DNA of 20,773 nucleotides from Azospirillum sp. 47_25 (GTDB lineage Bacteria > Pseudomonadota > Alphaproteobacteria > RF32 > CAG-239): contig MNTU01000029.1 in the NCBI GenBank assembly GCA_001917125.1, positions 1 to 20,773 of the forward strand, in the 5' to 3' direction. Positions 8,118-17,728 of the stretch are shown here, piece by piece. The position numbers and the translations under genes were made by a program. The notes under the pieces are model-generated. The model was not told where the DNA came from. It saw only the letters and a list, made by a program, of their open reading frames with translations, and did no database searches. Numbering within the stretch: the stretch's first letter is position 1; each line of letters begins with the position of its first letter.

Positions 8118-8147
8118 TTGTAATTTTAAATTACTTTATTATATGAT
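8118..8147 (+). promoter_or_regulatory. Candidate yqgE promoter with an overlapping small dyad
   Basis: TTGTAA (8118-8123), 18-base spacer, TATGAT (8142-8147), about 40 bases ahead of the yqgE ATG. A 15-base dyad GTAATTT-T-AAATTAC (8120-8134) overlaps the -35 and lies in the divergent dsbD leader. A/T-rich, so modest support only. Confidence 0.35.
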
Positions 8148-8176
8148 AATATACAAGTGTTGAGTGAATAATAACC

Positions 8177-8180
8177 AGGG
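8177..8180 (+). promoter_or_regulatory. Ribosome binding site that sets the yqgE start
   Basis: AGGG seven bases before the ATG at 8188. An in-frame GTG at 8164 would add eight residues but has no ribosome site, so 8188 is preferred. Confidence 0.6.
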
Positions 8181-8187
8181 TAAATTT

Positions 8188-8757
8188 ATGACTGTTTCTA
8201 AAGAGAATTATCTGACCGGAAAGTGTCTGGTTTCCATGCCCAACATGCAGGACGAACGTTTTGCAGACACTCTTATTTACATCTGTTCCCATTCCAAAGA
8301 CGGGGCTATGGGGTTTGTCGTCAACAAAAAAATCAAGGAATTTTCCTTTGCCGACCTGGCCAACCAGCTCCCGATCAACACTTTGAGGCCGATTGAAGCC
8401 ATTGACCTGCATCAGGGCGGCCCGTTGGAAAAAGTGCGCGGCTTTGTGCTGCACTCCACCGATTATGTCAAAGAAGACACTATCGTCATTGACGACAAAA
8501 TTGCCGTTTCCTCCTCAATTGACATTATTACCGACATTGCTTTCGGCACCGGGCCGAAAGACAATCTGATTGCGCTGGGTTATGCCAGCTGGGCTCCGCA
8601 GCAGCTGGAGAAAGAAATCATCAACAACACCTGGCTGGTAACCAATCCGACCCCGGAACTGGTGTTCCGCACCAAAGACGAAGAAAAATGGCAAAAAGCC
8701 ATTGACTCTCTGGGAATTGACCTTAACCGTCTTTGTGCCCGTCAAGGACACGCCTGA
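8188..8757 (+). CDS. yqgE: YqgE/AlgH family protein (UPF0301)
   Basis: 189 residues from the ATG at 8188, the usual family size. Family blocks seen: LVSMPNMQDERFADTLIYIC near the N-terminus, GAMGFVVNK, LHQGGPL, and the C-terminal GYASWAPQQLEKEIINNTWLV. The fold is known from structures of YqgE/AlgH members, but the biochemical role is not settled; AlgH was named from an alginate phenotype in Pseudomonas. No signal peptide, so probably cytosolic. An upstream in-frame GTG (8164) is possible but less likely. The gene stands alone and ends at a strong bidirectional terminator. Confidence 0.93.
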   Translation: MTVSKENYLTGKCLVSMPNMQDERFADTLIYICSHSKDGAMGFVVNKKIKEFSFADLANQLPINTLRPIEAIDLHQGGPLEKVRGFVLHSTDYVKEDTIVIDDKIAVSSSIDIITDIAFGTGPKDNLIALGYASWAPQQLEKEIINNTWLVTNPTPELVFRTKDEEKWQKAIDSLGIDLNRLCARQGHA

Positions 8758-8790
8758 CCGACAGGCGGTAAACCATATTCTTTCGACATA

Positions 8791-8827
8791 AACAAAGCCT
8801 GTTCTCGCAGTGAGAACAGGCTTTGTT
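8791..8827. terminator. Bidirectional intrinsic terminator, 16-bp stem
   Basis: Perfect 16-bp stem AACAAAGCCTGTTCTC (8791-8806) with its complement at 8812-8827, five-base loop. It sits between the convergent yqgE and acyl carrier protein genes and can end transcripts from both. Confidence 0.85.
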
Positions 8828-8832
8828 ACGTT

Positions 8833-9114
8833 TTACTTTTGAGCCAGTCTTATTGAGACGGCCTCATAAAGGTCTGCGACGGTTTGGATGTCTTCCATTT
8901 CCTCATTATCAATATGAATGCGAAAATCTTTTTCCAGAACCATAATCAACTCAATAAAATCAAGCGAATCAAAATCCAAATCATCTTTCAGTGAAGCCTC
9001 GGGGATAATTTCGCTTTCATCGACCCAGACACGTTCAATGATGATTTTTTTTATTTTCTGAATGTCTTCCTGACTGAGTTCGGGCGTTTCAGCCGCTTTA
9101 GTTTTTTGTACCAT
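8833..9114 (-). CDS. Acyl carrier protein, stand-alone
   Basis: 93 residues. The segment DLDFDSLDFIELIMVLEKDF (residues 45-64) is the carrier-protein signature, with S50 as the 4'-phosphopantetheine site, followed by helix III residues and VADLYEAV. The first 12 residues (MVQKTKAAETPE) extend beyond a typical AcpP of about 78 residues. The major fatty-acid acpP normally lies between fabG and fabF; here the gene is alone between yqgE and secA, so it could be the main AcpP displaced or a dedicated carrier, for example for lipid A or another acyl product. The sequence does not decide. On the minus strand, TTGACA (9183-9178) with a weak TACGGT 17 bases on is a possible promoter. No clear ribosome site is seen. 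Confidence 0.92.
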   Translation of the reverse strand: MVQKTKAAETPELSQEDIQKIKKIIIERVWVDESEIIPEASLKDDLDFDSLDFIELIMVLEKDFRIHIDNEEMEDIQTVADLYEAVSIRLAQK

Positions 9115-9189
9115 AATAACTTTGTTTTAGGGTTAATAATATCTTTCTGCCGTGACCGTAACTTCTTTTTTCATTTTTGTCAATGATTC

Positions 9190-9220
9190 AAAAAAAACCG
9201 GAAGTTATCCGGTTTTTTTT
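9190..9220 (-). terminator. secA intrinsic terminator
   Basis: Stem of about 13 bp (A-run plus CCGGA at 9190-9202, TCCGG plus T-run at 9208-9220) with loop AGTTA. It lies about 26 bases past the secA stop. The A and T runs make it usable on both strands. Confidence 0.8.
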
Positions 9221-9245
9221 ATTTTGGGGCAACAACTGCCGAAAA

Positions 9246-11972
<2,727 letters not shown>

Positions 11973-12007
11973 ATTACTATACCTTATATCTATTATAATT
12001 CATTCTA

Positions 12008-12036
12008 CATTTAGTGTTTATATATTATAAAGTCAA
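12008..12036 (-). promoter_or_regulatory. Candidate secA promoter
   Basis: On the minus strand TTGACT (12036-12031), 17-base spacer, TAAATG (12013-12008), about 36 bases before the secA ATG. The -35 is good and the -10 is poor; a TATAAT-like hexamer nearer the gene lacks a -35. Confidence 0.3.
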
Positions 12037-12084
12037 TAGTTTACTCTAAACCTACGGAGTTATAAACCAGATAAAAAAATAGTT

Positions 12085-12100
12085 TGGATTTTTAAATCCA
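12085..12100. promoter_or_regulatory. Small dyad upstream of the parvulin gene
   Basis: TGGATTT and AAATCCA separated by two bases. It overlaps a possible weak promoter (TTGGAT 12084-12089, 16-base spacer, TATATA 12106-12111). It could be an operator, or chance in A/T-rich DNA. Confidence 0.25.
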
Positions 12101-12135
12101 CATATTATATAAGTAATAAAAGTTACAATGTTTAC

Positions 12136-12140
12136 GGAGG
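12136..12140 (+). promoter_or_regulatory. Ribosome binding site that sets the parvulin start
   Basis: GGAGG eight bases before the ATG at 12149. An in-frame ATG at 12128 lies upstream of this site and would put seven polar residues before the signal peptide, so 12149 is the start. Confidence 0.8.
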
Positions 12141-12148
12141 TAAAAGTA

Positions 12149-12973
12149 ATGCAAAACAAATATCTGGCCTTGGCTCTGGTTTCAGCCCTGGCTTTTTCGA
12201 CCAATGCCCGTGCCGAAGGCAAAAACGGCGTGGCCGCCGTGGTCAACGGTGAAGAAATCAGTGTTGCCGAAATTAAAAAAGGCTACGAAGACAATCCGCA
12301 GATTAAGGCAAACGTTCCTTTTGACGATTTTTATGCCAAAGCTCTGGATATTTATGTCAACGGCAAACTGGTTTATCAGGCCGCCGTTGCCGATGACATT
12401 ACCAATACTCCGGAATATAAGGAACAGCTGAAAACTGCACAGGAAGACGTTGCCCGCAAAGTTTTTCTGGAAAAGAAAGTTAAATCAGTCGTTACCGATG
12501 CCAAAATCAAAGAGGCTTACAACAAATATAAATCAGAATTCCAGTCCAAAAAGGAAATCAAGGCCCGTCATATTCTGGTCAGCTCCGAATCTCAGGCAAA
12601 CGACATTATTGCCCAGTTGAAAAAAGGCGCCAAATTTGACGAGTTGGCCAAGAAATATTCCAAAGACAAAGCGGTTGACCTGGGCTATTTCACCGAAGAG
12701 ATGATGGTTCCCGAGTTCGGCAAAGCCGTCTTTGCCATGAAAAAAGGACAGGTTTCGCAGGCTCCGGTCAAAACCCAGTTCGGTTATCACGTTGTTTCGG
12801 TTGACGATGTCCGCGACAGCAAACCGCTGCCGTTAAAAGATCTGCGCCAACAGATTGAAGGCATGCTGACCCAGCAGGAAGTCGCCAAAATCTTTAATGA
12901 TTTGAATAACGGCGCCAAAGTTGAAAAATATTCGCTGGACGGTAAAGTTATGCCGAACAAACCGGCCAAATAA
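12149..12973 (+). CDS. Periplasmic parvulin-type peptidyl-prolyl isomerase
   Basis: 274 residues from the ATG at 12149. A signal peptide ends with the ARA-EG cleavage site after residue 22. Then comes an N-terminal helical chaperone-like region (VAAVVNGEEISVAEIKKGY, the SurA/PrsA-type start) and a rotamase domain at about 136-222 with ARHILV (139-144), LGYFTEEMMVPEF and FGYHVVSV. One parvulin domain places it with PpiC/PrsA-like foldases rather than two-domain SurA. It should catalyse proline isomerisation and chaperone exported proteins in the periplasm, fitting its position divergent from secA. The C-terminus is short and basic (PNKPAK). A strong terminator follows. Confidence 0.93.
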   Translation: MQNKYLALALVSALAFSTNARAEGKNGVAAVVNGEEISVAEIKKGYEDNPQIKANVPFDDFYAKALDIYVNGKLVYQAAVADDITNTPEYKEQLKTAQEDVARKVFLEKKVKSVVTDAKIKEAYNKYKSEFQSKKEIKARHILVSSESQANDIIAQLKKGAKFDELAKKYSKDKAVDLGYFTEEMMVPEFGKAVFAMKKGQVSQAPVKTQFGYHVVSVDDVRDSKPLPLKDLRQQIEGMLTQQEVAKIFNDLNNGAKVEKYSLDGKVMPNKPAK

Positions 12974-12991
12974 CAGCCGCTTTTGCCAATC

Positions 12992-13023
12992 AAAGGCTCT
13001 TTCCGGATCGGAAGAGCCTTTTT
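12992..13023 (+). terminator. Intrinsic terminator after the parvulin gene
   Basis: Stem AAAGGCTCT..CCG (12992-13005) with CGG-AAGAGCCTTT (13009-13021), one bulged T and a three-base loop, followed by T-rich sequence. Confidence 0.8.
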
Positions 13024-13034
13024 TATTGCGAAAT

Positions 13035-13063
13035 TTGACAAAACCGAAATTATTCATTATACT
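13035..13063 (+). promoter_or_regulatory. Near-consensus sigma70-type promoter
   Basis: TTGACA (13035-13040), exactly 17 bases, TATACT (13058-13063). The predicted start of transcription near 13070 leaves a leader of about 20 bases that carries the ribosome site. This is the best-matching promoter in the window, directly after the parvulin terminator. Confidence 0.8.
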
Positions 13064-13089
13064 GGCTGCAGCTTTCAAGGAGGATACAG

Positions 13090-14103
13090 ATGTCTGAAAT
13101 TACGCAGCAAACGCTTATCGATTTACAGCTTCCGACCATGTCTCTGGTAGAAAAATTCTGCGAAACGCCGGAAGAGGTCAAAAGCTTTTTTGCCGGAATG
13201 ACGGCGGTTTATGAAAACGACCCTACCGCCGATAATATTCGCCGTATTGCCGATAAAATCAAATCACGCGACAGCCGGGAGCAAAAACAAGACTGGCTGC
13301 GGCAAGAGCTGAAACAGGTTTCCGCAACCGCAAGGGAAAACGCCGTTGAAAAATACATCAAGCAAAAAAATGCCGTTCCTGCCGGACTTCCCTGTTCGGG
13401 CGATTTACTGACTTATCTGGACTATGTTCCCCGCCAGGCTAAAGACGAACTTTTGGAAGCACAGGCCGCCGCCCGGATTTTATCCCACTTAAGCGAAGGC
13501 AGAAAAGACCTGAAAGGAACCGTTATCGGTATCGGCCCGGACGGCATGCCGAAAGAAGCCAAAGAGTTTTTGAACAAGCCGTTCGCCACCAGCATTCAGC
13601 GAACGGAGCAAATTGCCGATTTCCTTTGCGCCTATCAAAACAACGAAAAACAAATAAACCTCAGCCAAATGCACGATGACAGGCTGGAAGCCCTGTGTCG
13701 GGGCGATATGCCTCAAGACAGTATGCCCGAAGTGGCCAAGGCTTTGGCGGAATGCCGGAAATATGCGGTTCAGACTTTGAAAAAAAGCGCCGAAAATATT
13801 GCCGCATATTACCCGGAGGCCGCCAGTCGCATTAACGCATTGGCAGCAGATTATCCGGAAACGGACAATGCGCCGGTTAATTTTGCCCTCATTGCCCGAA
13901 CGGCTGAAGCGGCGGCAGGCAAAGGCATTGCTTATTACGGCACGGTCATTTCCAGTGCCGACCGACCGGCCGAACCGGGAGCCGACAGTTTTAATGCAGC
14001 CGAAGCTGCCTTGTTTAAGGAAATCATCGGCAAGAGAAACCGGCAGATTCAAAATGCACAGGTTCATTTAAATATTCTGGAGCATACGCAGGACATCCGG
14101 TAA
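13090..14103 (+). CDS. Soluble helical protein of unknown function
   Basis: 337 residues; I do not recognise a family. No signal peptide and no membrane segment, so cytosolic. The composition is rich in Ala, Glu, Lys and Gln, suggesting mostly alpha helix with helix-breaking Asp-Pro and Gly patches: ENDPTADNIRRIADKI (42-57), GIGPDGMPKEAKEFL and CRGDMPQDSMPEVAKAL. There is no nucleotide-binding loop, zinc motif or obvious catalytic triad. It has a near-ideal ribosome site (AAGGAGG, 13077-13083, six bases before ATG), a near-consensus promoter and its own terminator. It is therefore a single-gene transcript that should be well expressed. Confidence 0.85.
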   Translation: MSEITQQTLIDLQLPTMSLVEKFCETPEEVKSFFAGMTAVYENDPTADNIRRIADKIKSRDSREQKQDWLRQELKQVSATARENAVEKYIKQKNAVPAGLPCSGDLLTYLDYVPRQAKDELLEAQAAARILSHLSEGRKDLKGTVIGIGPDGMPKEAKEFLNKPFATSIQRTEQIADFLCAYQNNEKQINLSQMHDDRLEALCRGDMPQDSMPEVAKALAECRKYAVQTLKKSAENIAAYYPEAASRINALAADYPETDNAPVNFALIARTAEAAAGKGIAYYGTVISSADRPAEPGADSFNAAEAALFKEIIGKRNRQIQNAQVHLNILEHTQDIR

Positions 14104-14147
14104 CGGAATGTTACCGTAAATTATACCTTTCATTGCCCGAAAACAAA

Positions 14148-14191
14148 GCGGAGATTCATTTTTCGATAAAGTCTCCGCCTTTATTTTTTTT
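14148..14191 (+). terminator. Intrinsic terminator after the unknown gene
   Basis: GCGGAGA (14148-14154) pairs with TCTCCGC (14172-14178) across a 17-base loop, followed by a T-rich tract to 14191. Confidence 0.7.
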
Positions 14192-14214
14192 GTAATATTA
14201 CGAAATATTACAAA
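14189..14214. promoter_or_regulatory. Perfect dyad, candidate operator for the acyltransferase-glmS operon
   Basis: Arms TGTAATATT (14191-14199) and AATATTACA (14204-14212) with a four-base ACGA spacer; the pairing extends two further T/A pairs outward. It lies about 105 bases before the acyltransferase start, just past the preceding terminator. The symmetry fits a dimeric regulator. A/T content is high, so a weak cruciform or chance is possible. Confidence 0.4.
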
Positions 14215-14319
14215 CACTCCGCCGACGAAACAATTTGTAATTTTAATTTGTTTGTTTTTTGCAAATCTTTCCGTGAAGATAAAATCAGTTAATTCATTTC
14301 AGAAAGGGAAACCAGAAAT

Positions 14320-14841
14320 ATGAAACACGGAAAGAATTTTACCCTCGGCGAATATGTCATTATCAAAAAGCCGGACCTGATGACTATCGGAGACAATGTC
14401 CGAATCTCCGACTTCTGCCGGATTTCTTCGGCCTGCGACATCGGCTCTGACTGTGAAATTGCCCCGGGCACCTATATTGCCGGCGGCGACGGAAAATATA
14501 CTTTCAAAATGGGAGAATGTTCCAGCCTGGCCGCCGGGGTTAAAGTTTGGCTGAGCAGCAACGACTATGTCAATGAACTGGTTACCCACTCCGTACCTGA
14601 AGTAAAGGAAATTCAGGGCAACGTCACGCTGGGAAAATACACCGGCGTCGGAACCAATTCGGTCATTATGCCGAACAACGACATTCCGGAAGGCGTCAGC
14701 ATCGGCGCTCTCAGTTTTGTGCCGTCCAACTACAAATTCGAGCCCTGGACTGTTTATGCCGGACGCCCGATACGCCCCATCAAAAAACGCAACAAAGAAA
14801 ATGTTTTAAATACACTGCGCAAAATCGGATATGTTAAATAA
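14320..14841 (+). CDS. Left-handed beta-helix (hexapeptide) acyltransferase
   Basis: 173 residues. Repeated hexapeptide-like turns such as MTIGDNVRISDFCRI, CDIGSDCEIAPGTYI, VTLGKYTGVGTNSVIM and VSIGALSFV mark the trimeric left-handed beta-helix fold. The ending EPWTVYAGRPIRPIKKRN is the typical C-terminal block (W-x-VYAGxPxRxIKxR) of sugar acyltransferases in polysaccharide clusters. The loop WLSSNDYVNELVTHSVP matches the version with Asn-Asp or Asp-Asp where maltose-type acetyltransferases have a catalytic His. It probably transfers an acetyl or other acyl group from acyl-CoA to a sugar in the cytosol; the substrate is unknown. GAAAGGG lies somewhat far upstream of the start. glmS begins 12 bases after its stop, so they form an operon. 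Confidence 0.87.
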   Translation: MKHGKNFTLGEYVIIKKPDLMTIGDNVRISDFCRISSACDIGSDCEIAPGTYIAGGDGKYTFKMGECSSLAAGVKVWLSSNDYVNELVTHSVPEVKEIQGNVTLGKYTGVGTNSVIMPNNDIPEGVSIGALSFVPSNYKFEPWTVYAGRPIRPIKKRNKENVLNTLRKIGYVK

Positions 14842-14853
14842 GGAGAGGAAAAT

Positions 14854-16695
14854 ATGTGCGGATTAGTCGGATATATCGGAAACAACGCCGTGGCGGAAAC
14901 TCTGCTCAACGGACTGAAAAATTTGGAATACCGCGGTTATGATTCGGCGGGAATTGCCCTGAACGACAATAACGCGATTGATGTTTTCAAAGCCAAGGGA
15001 AAACTGAACAATCTGTCAACCGTGCTGGCGGAAAATTCCTCCAAGCTGAAAAACACCCATTTGGGAATCGGGCATATCCGCTGGGCCACCCACGGCAAAG
15101 CCACAATCGAGAACGCCCACCCTCACCTTTCCAATGACGGCAAGCTGGTTTTGGTTCACAACGGCATTATTGAAAATTACAAAAGCCTGAGACACGAATT
15201 GGAAAGCGAAGGTTTTCGTTTTCATTCCGAAACGGATACCGAAACGGCGGTTCACCTGATTGACCGTGAATATAAAAAATGTCATTCGCTGGAAGAGGCG
15301 GTTATGGCCGGCGTTAAACGTCTGGAAGGCGCATTTGCCTTCTGCATTATGCACCAGGACGAACCGGACAAAATTATTGCCGTGCGGAAAAACGCACCGC
15401 TGATTATCGGTCTGGGCAAAGACGAGAACTATATCGCCAGCGACATTCCGGCCATTATCGGCAAAGTCCGCAACATTATTCACCTGAATGACGGCGAACT
15501 GGCCGTTGTCCGCCAGAATGCCGTTGAAGTTAAAAATCTGAACGGCGAAACAATCATCAAGCCGATAGAAGCGATTGAATTTAATCCCGAGGTTATCAGC
15601 CGCGGCGGCTATAAACATTTTATGCTGAAAGAAATCAACGAGCAGCCGGTCATTATCCGGCGGATGGTTCAGGAACATCTTCCCGATGCCAATGAACCGG
15701 TTCTCTGGGGCAAAGACGGCTGCCTGCTTGATTTGAACAAGATTCAGTCAGTAAACATCATTGCCTGCGGCACCTCGCTGCACGCGGCCATGTTTGCCAA
15801 ATTTCTCTGGGAAGCCTGGCTGAAAATTCCGGTTCAGGTCGAAGCGGCCAGCGAATATATTTACCGTGAAAATATCACCAACGAACACTCTCTGGTCATC
15901 GGCATTTCGCAATCCGGCGAAACGGCAGACACAATTACCGCAGTTAAGCAGGCCAGAGCCAAAGGGGCACAGATTTTAATTTTCACCAACCGGGAAGATT
16001 CGAGCATTGTCCGTCAGGCAGACTGCGTGGTTCCGCTGAAAGCAGGCATTGAGGTCAGTGTGGCGGCAACCAAATCCTACACGGCTCAGCTGGCAGCTCT
16101 TTACTGGGTCGGCCTGTATCTGGCGGAGCAGAAAAATTCTCTGCCGGCAGAACAATTGGCGGCACTCAAGCAGGATTTATGCGAACTGCCGGCCAAAATG
16201 GAAGAAATTCTCAGCAATGCCGCGGCGGTCAAATCGGTTGCCGATAAGCTGAAAAACTTCAGCGACATGGTTTATATCGGACGGGGCATCAATCTTGCCA
16301 GCGCTCTGGAAGGTGCTTTGAAACTGAAAGAAATCAGCTATATCAACGCCAACGGTTATGCCGCCGGCGAACTCAAACACGGACCGATTGCCCTGCTTGA
16401 CGAAAATATGCCGGTGATGGCGGTTCTCGGCCCGGGTATTACCCTGCCCAAAATGATTTCCAACTGTGAGGAGGCCAAAGCCCGCAACGCGCTGCTGGCG
16501 GCCGTCGTTTCCGAAAAAGCAGATATTGCGCCGGGACTGTTTGACTATCGTCTCAATATTCCCGACACGAACGAAACGACTTTTCCGCTGTTGGCGAATA
16601 TTCCGCTGCAGCTGCTGGCTTATTATATTGCCGACAGTCTGGGGCGCGAAGTTGACCAGCCGCGCAATTTGGCCAAATCGGTTACGGTTGAATAA
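14854..16695 (+). CDS. glmS: Glutamine-fructose-6-phosphate aminotransferase
   Basis: 613 residues (E. coli 609). Makes glucosamine-6-phosphate from fructose-6-phosphate and glutamine, the entry to UDP-GlcNAc for murein and lipid A. The mature N-terminal nucleophile C2 (MCGLVGYIG) starts the glutaminase domain, with EYRGYDSAG, HIRWATHG and HNGIIENY. Two SIS sugar-isomerase domains follow, the first with IIACGTSLHA and ISQSGETADT, the second with IGRGINLASALEGALKLKEISYI and AGELKHGPIAL. It ends with the family tail RNLAKSVTVE. GGAGAGG overlaps the end of the acyltransferase stop region and gives a strong ribosome site. No glmS ribozyme is apparent upstream. A bidirectional terminator follows. 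Confidence 0.98.
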   Translation: MCGLVGYIGNNAVAETLLNGLKNLEYRGYDSAGIALNDNNAIDVFKAKGKLNNLSTVLAENSSKLKNTHLGIGHIRWATHGKATIENAHPHLSNDGKLVLVHNGIIENYKSLRHELESEGFRFHSETDTETAVHLIDREYKKCHSLEEAVMAGVKRLEGAFAFCIMHQDEPDKIIAVRKNAPLIIGLGKDENYIASDIPAIIGKVRNIIHLNDGELAVVRQNAVEVKNLNGETIIKPIEAIEFNPEVISRGGYKHFMLKEINEQPVIIRRMVQEHLPDANEPVLWGKDGCLLDLNKIQSVNIIACGTSLHAAMFAKFLWEAWLKIPVQVEAASEYIYRENITNEHSLVIGISQSGETADTITAVKQARAKGAQILIFTNREDSSIVRQADCVVPLKAGIEVSVAATKSYTAQLAALYWVGLYLAEQKNSLPAEQLAALKQDLCELPAKMEEILSNAAAVKSVADKLKNFSDMVYIGRGINLASALEGALKLKEISYINANGYAAGELKHGPIALLDENMPVMAVLGPGITLPKMISNCEEAKARNALLAAVVSEKADIAPGLFDYRLNIPDTNETTFPLLANIPLQLLAYYIADSLGREVDQPRNLAKSVTVE

Positions 16696-16704
16696 CTTCG
16701 GTTC

Positions 16705-16742
16705 AAAAGAAAAAGGCTCCTACTGCGGAGCCTTTTTCTTTT
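16705..16742. terminator. Bidirectional terminator overlapping the convergent gene
   Basis: Perfect 16-bp stem AAAAGAAAAAGGCTCC (16705-16720) with its complement at 16727-16742, loop of six. It ends glmS. Its right arm encodes the last residues (KKKAP region) of the minus-strand gene that stops at 16720. Confidence 0.88.
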
Positions 16743-17169
16743 CATCTTCCCGGGCATAAGTGCCCAAATCCTGAAAACGTTTCATTACTCCGGCCCAAAA
16801 TCCGGTTTTTTCTTCGCATTTTCCGATTTCTTCGTTCCAAGTGCCGCCGGACAACTCGCACCGGGCGATTTCTCCGGTTGAATAAGTGTGATAGGTATAG
16901 GCGCCGTAAGCAACGGCAACCGCCAGCAGAATGACTTTAAAGACATTTTTGGCCACATACCAGAATACCCACAGAAACAAAACGCCGAACATATAAAACT
17001 TATTAACCGTCGGGCTGAGCTGCAGCACATAAGCCTGGAAAGCAAAATATAAAAAGGCAAGAATCAGAATCGTGCTGATTGGCGATTTCAGAGCCGAAAT
17101 CAGCAGACGGCGGCGCCAGTTCGGTTTGGCCGGCTGAATTTCGTCGGGAATTTTTTTCTCGTTAATCAT
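16720..17169 (-). CDS. Small membrane protein of unknown function
   Basis: 149 residues. A basic N-terminus (NWRRR at 17-21) precedes about three membrane helices (roughly 31-50, 57-73 and 76-94). A C-terminal soluble part has the cysteine pair C104 and C118 in RCELSGGTWNEEIGKC, a C-x-x-x-GG-x-W-x(n)-C pattern seen in various small secreted or periplasmic domains; if C104 and C118 form a disulfide, the tail is periplasmic. It ends in a charged tail (REDEKKK). No family recognised. It is the second gene of a pair: its ATG overlaps the upstream stop (ATGA, 17166-17169). Its last codons lie inside the shared glmS terminator. Confidence 0.75.
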   Translation of the reverse strand: MINEKKIPDEIQPAKPNWRRRLLISALKSPISTILILAFLYFAFQAYVLQLSPTVNKFYMFGVLFLWVFWYVAKNVFKVILLAVAVAYGAYTYHTYSTGEIARCELSGGTWNEEIGKCEEKTGFWAGVMKRFQDLGTYAREDEKKKAPQ

Positions 17170-17570
17170 GGTTTTGAATTTCGAATCTTTTTGATATAAG
17201 ACATTTTATCGCGAACATAATCCAACTGCTCCCGGCTGCGATCCATCCGGGAAAGCTCTTCTTCAAGAATGCTCAGAATATCGGCGGCCAGACGGTCTTC
17301 ATTTGCAGCAATGCGCGACAAGCGAAAGACGGCGGCCTTGTAAATCATGTCATCGGCAACCTGAAGCTGTTCGGCAATTTCCTTATAGGGAGGCGTAAAA
17401 GTTTCTTTACGCTTGGTATGAAGCGATTCATAAGCCGATTTCTGAATCTTTCGGGCGATGGCTTCGGTTATTCCCTTATCCCGTCCGCTGCGGAAGAAAA
17501 CATGTCCGGTTTTGCGAACAATGTTTTTAAGCTTGTTGATAATGCCGAAATTTCTGCTTGTCTGAGCCAT
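17166..17570 (-). CDS. Small basic helical protein of unknown function
   Basis: 134 residues, strongly basic in the first half (KLKNIVRKTGHVFFRSGRDKG), then helical, with the C-terminal stretch AADILSILEEELSRMDRSREQLDYVRDKMSYIKKI likely to form a coiled coil. No signal peptide, membrane segment or catalytic motif. I do not recognise a family; the basic N-terminus could bind nucleic acid, but that is a guess. AAGGAAAAG precedes the ATG. It is the first gene of the overlapping pair with the small membrane protein and is divergent from the 17729 gene. Confidence 0.72.
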   Translation of the reverse strand: MAQTSRNFGIINKLKNIVRKTGHVFFRSGRDKGITEAIARKIQKSAYESLHTKRKETFTPPYKEIAEQLQVADDMIYKAAVFRLSRIAANEDRLAADILSILEEELSRMDRSREQLDYVRDKMSYIKKIRNSKP

Positions 17571-17666
17571 TTTTCTTTTCCTTTGCTTTCAATATAAACA
17601 TATCTTTCTTAAAAATCTACTATTTTATATCCGGCTGCTTAATCCCGAAAGCCATGCGGCAAAATT

Positions 17667-17699
17667 TAAGGTTGCAACCTTATCAGACTGTGATAGACT
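17667..17699 (+). promoter_or_regulatory. Promoter candidate with overlapping 16-bp palindrome
   Basis: TTGCAA (17672-17677), 16-base spacer, TAGACT (17694-17699), about 22 bases of leader to the gene at 17729. The -35 lies in the middle of a perfect palindrome TAAGGTTGCAACCTTA (17667-17682). A regulator bound there would block the -35, so repression is the simplest reading. Confidence 0.45.
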
Positions 17700-17728
17700 T
17701 AAACCGTTACTTTTCAGAAAGGCATACC

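Noticed and set aside
8164..8187. GTG start for yqgE
   Set aside because: Eight extra residues with no ribosome site; AGGG seven bases before the ATG at 8188 supports the shorter form, which also matches family length.
13489..14067. 192-codon minus-strand frame
   Set aside because: Antisense to the 337-residue unknown gene, which has a promoter, ribosome site and terminator of its own on the plus strand.
14104..14319. glmS ribozyme or riboswitch
   Set aside because: The leader is A/T-rich with a terminator and a simple dyad. The ribozyme core is not evident, and the acyltransferase gene lies between this leader and glmS.
15016..15678. 220-codon minus-strand frame
   Set aside because: Antisense to the glutaminase domain of glmS; no independent support.
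17558..17728. Upstream extension of the 17729 gene
   Set aside because: The frame stays open from 17558, but it overlaps the start of the divergent gene, includes the promoter region, and has no ribosome site.
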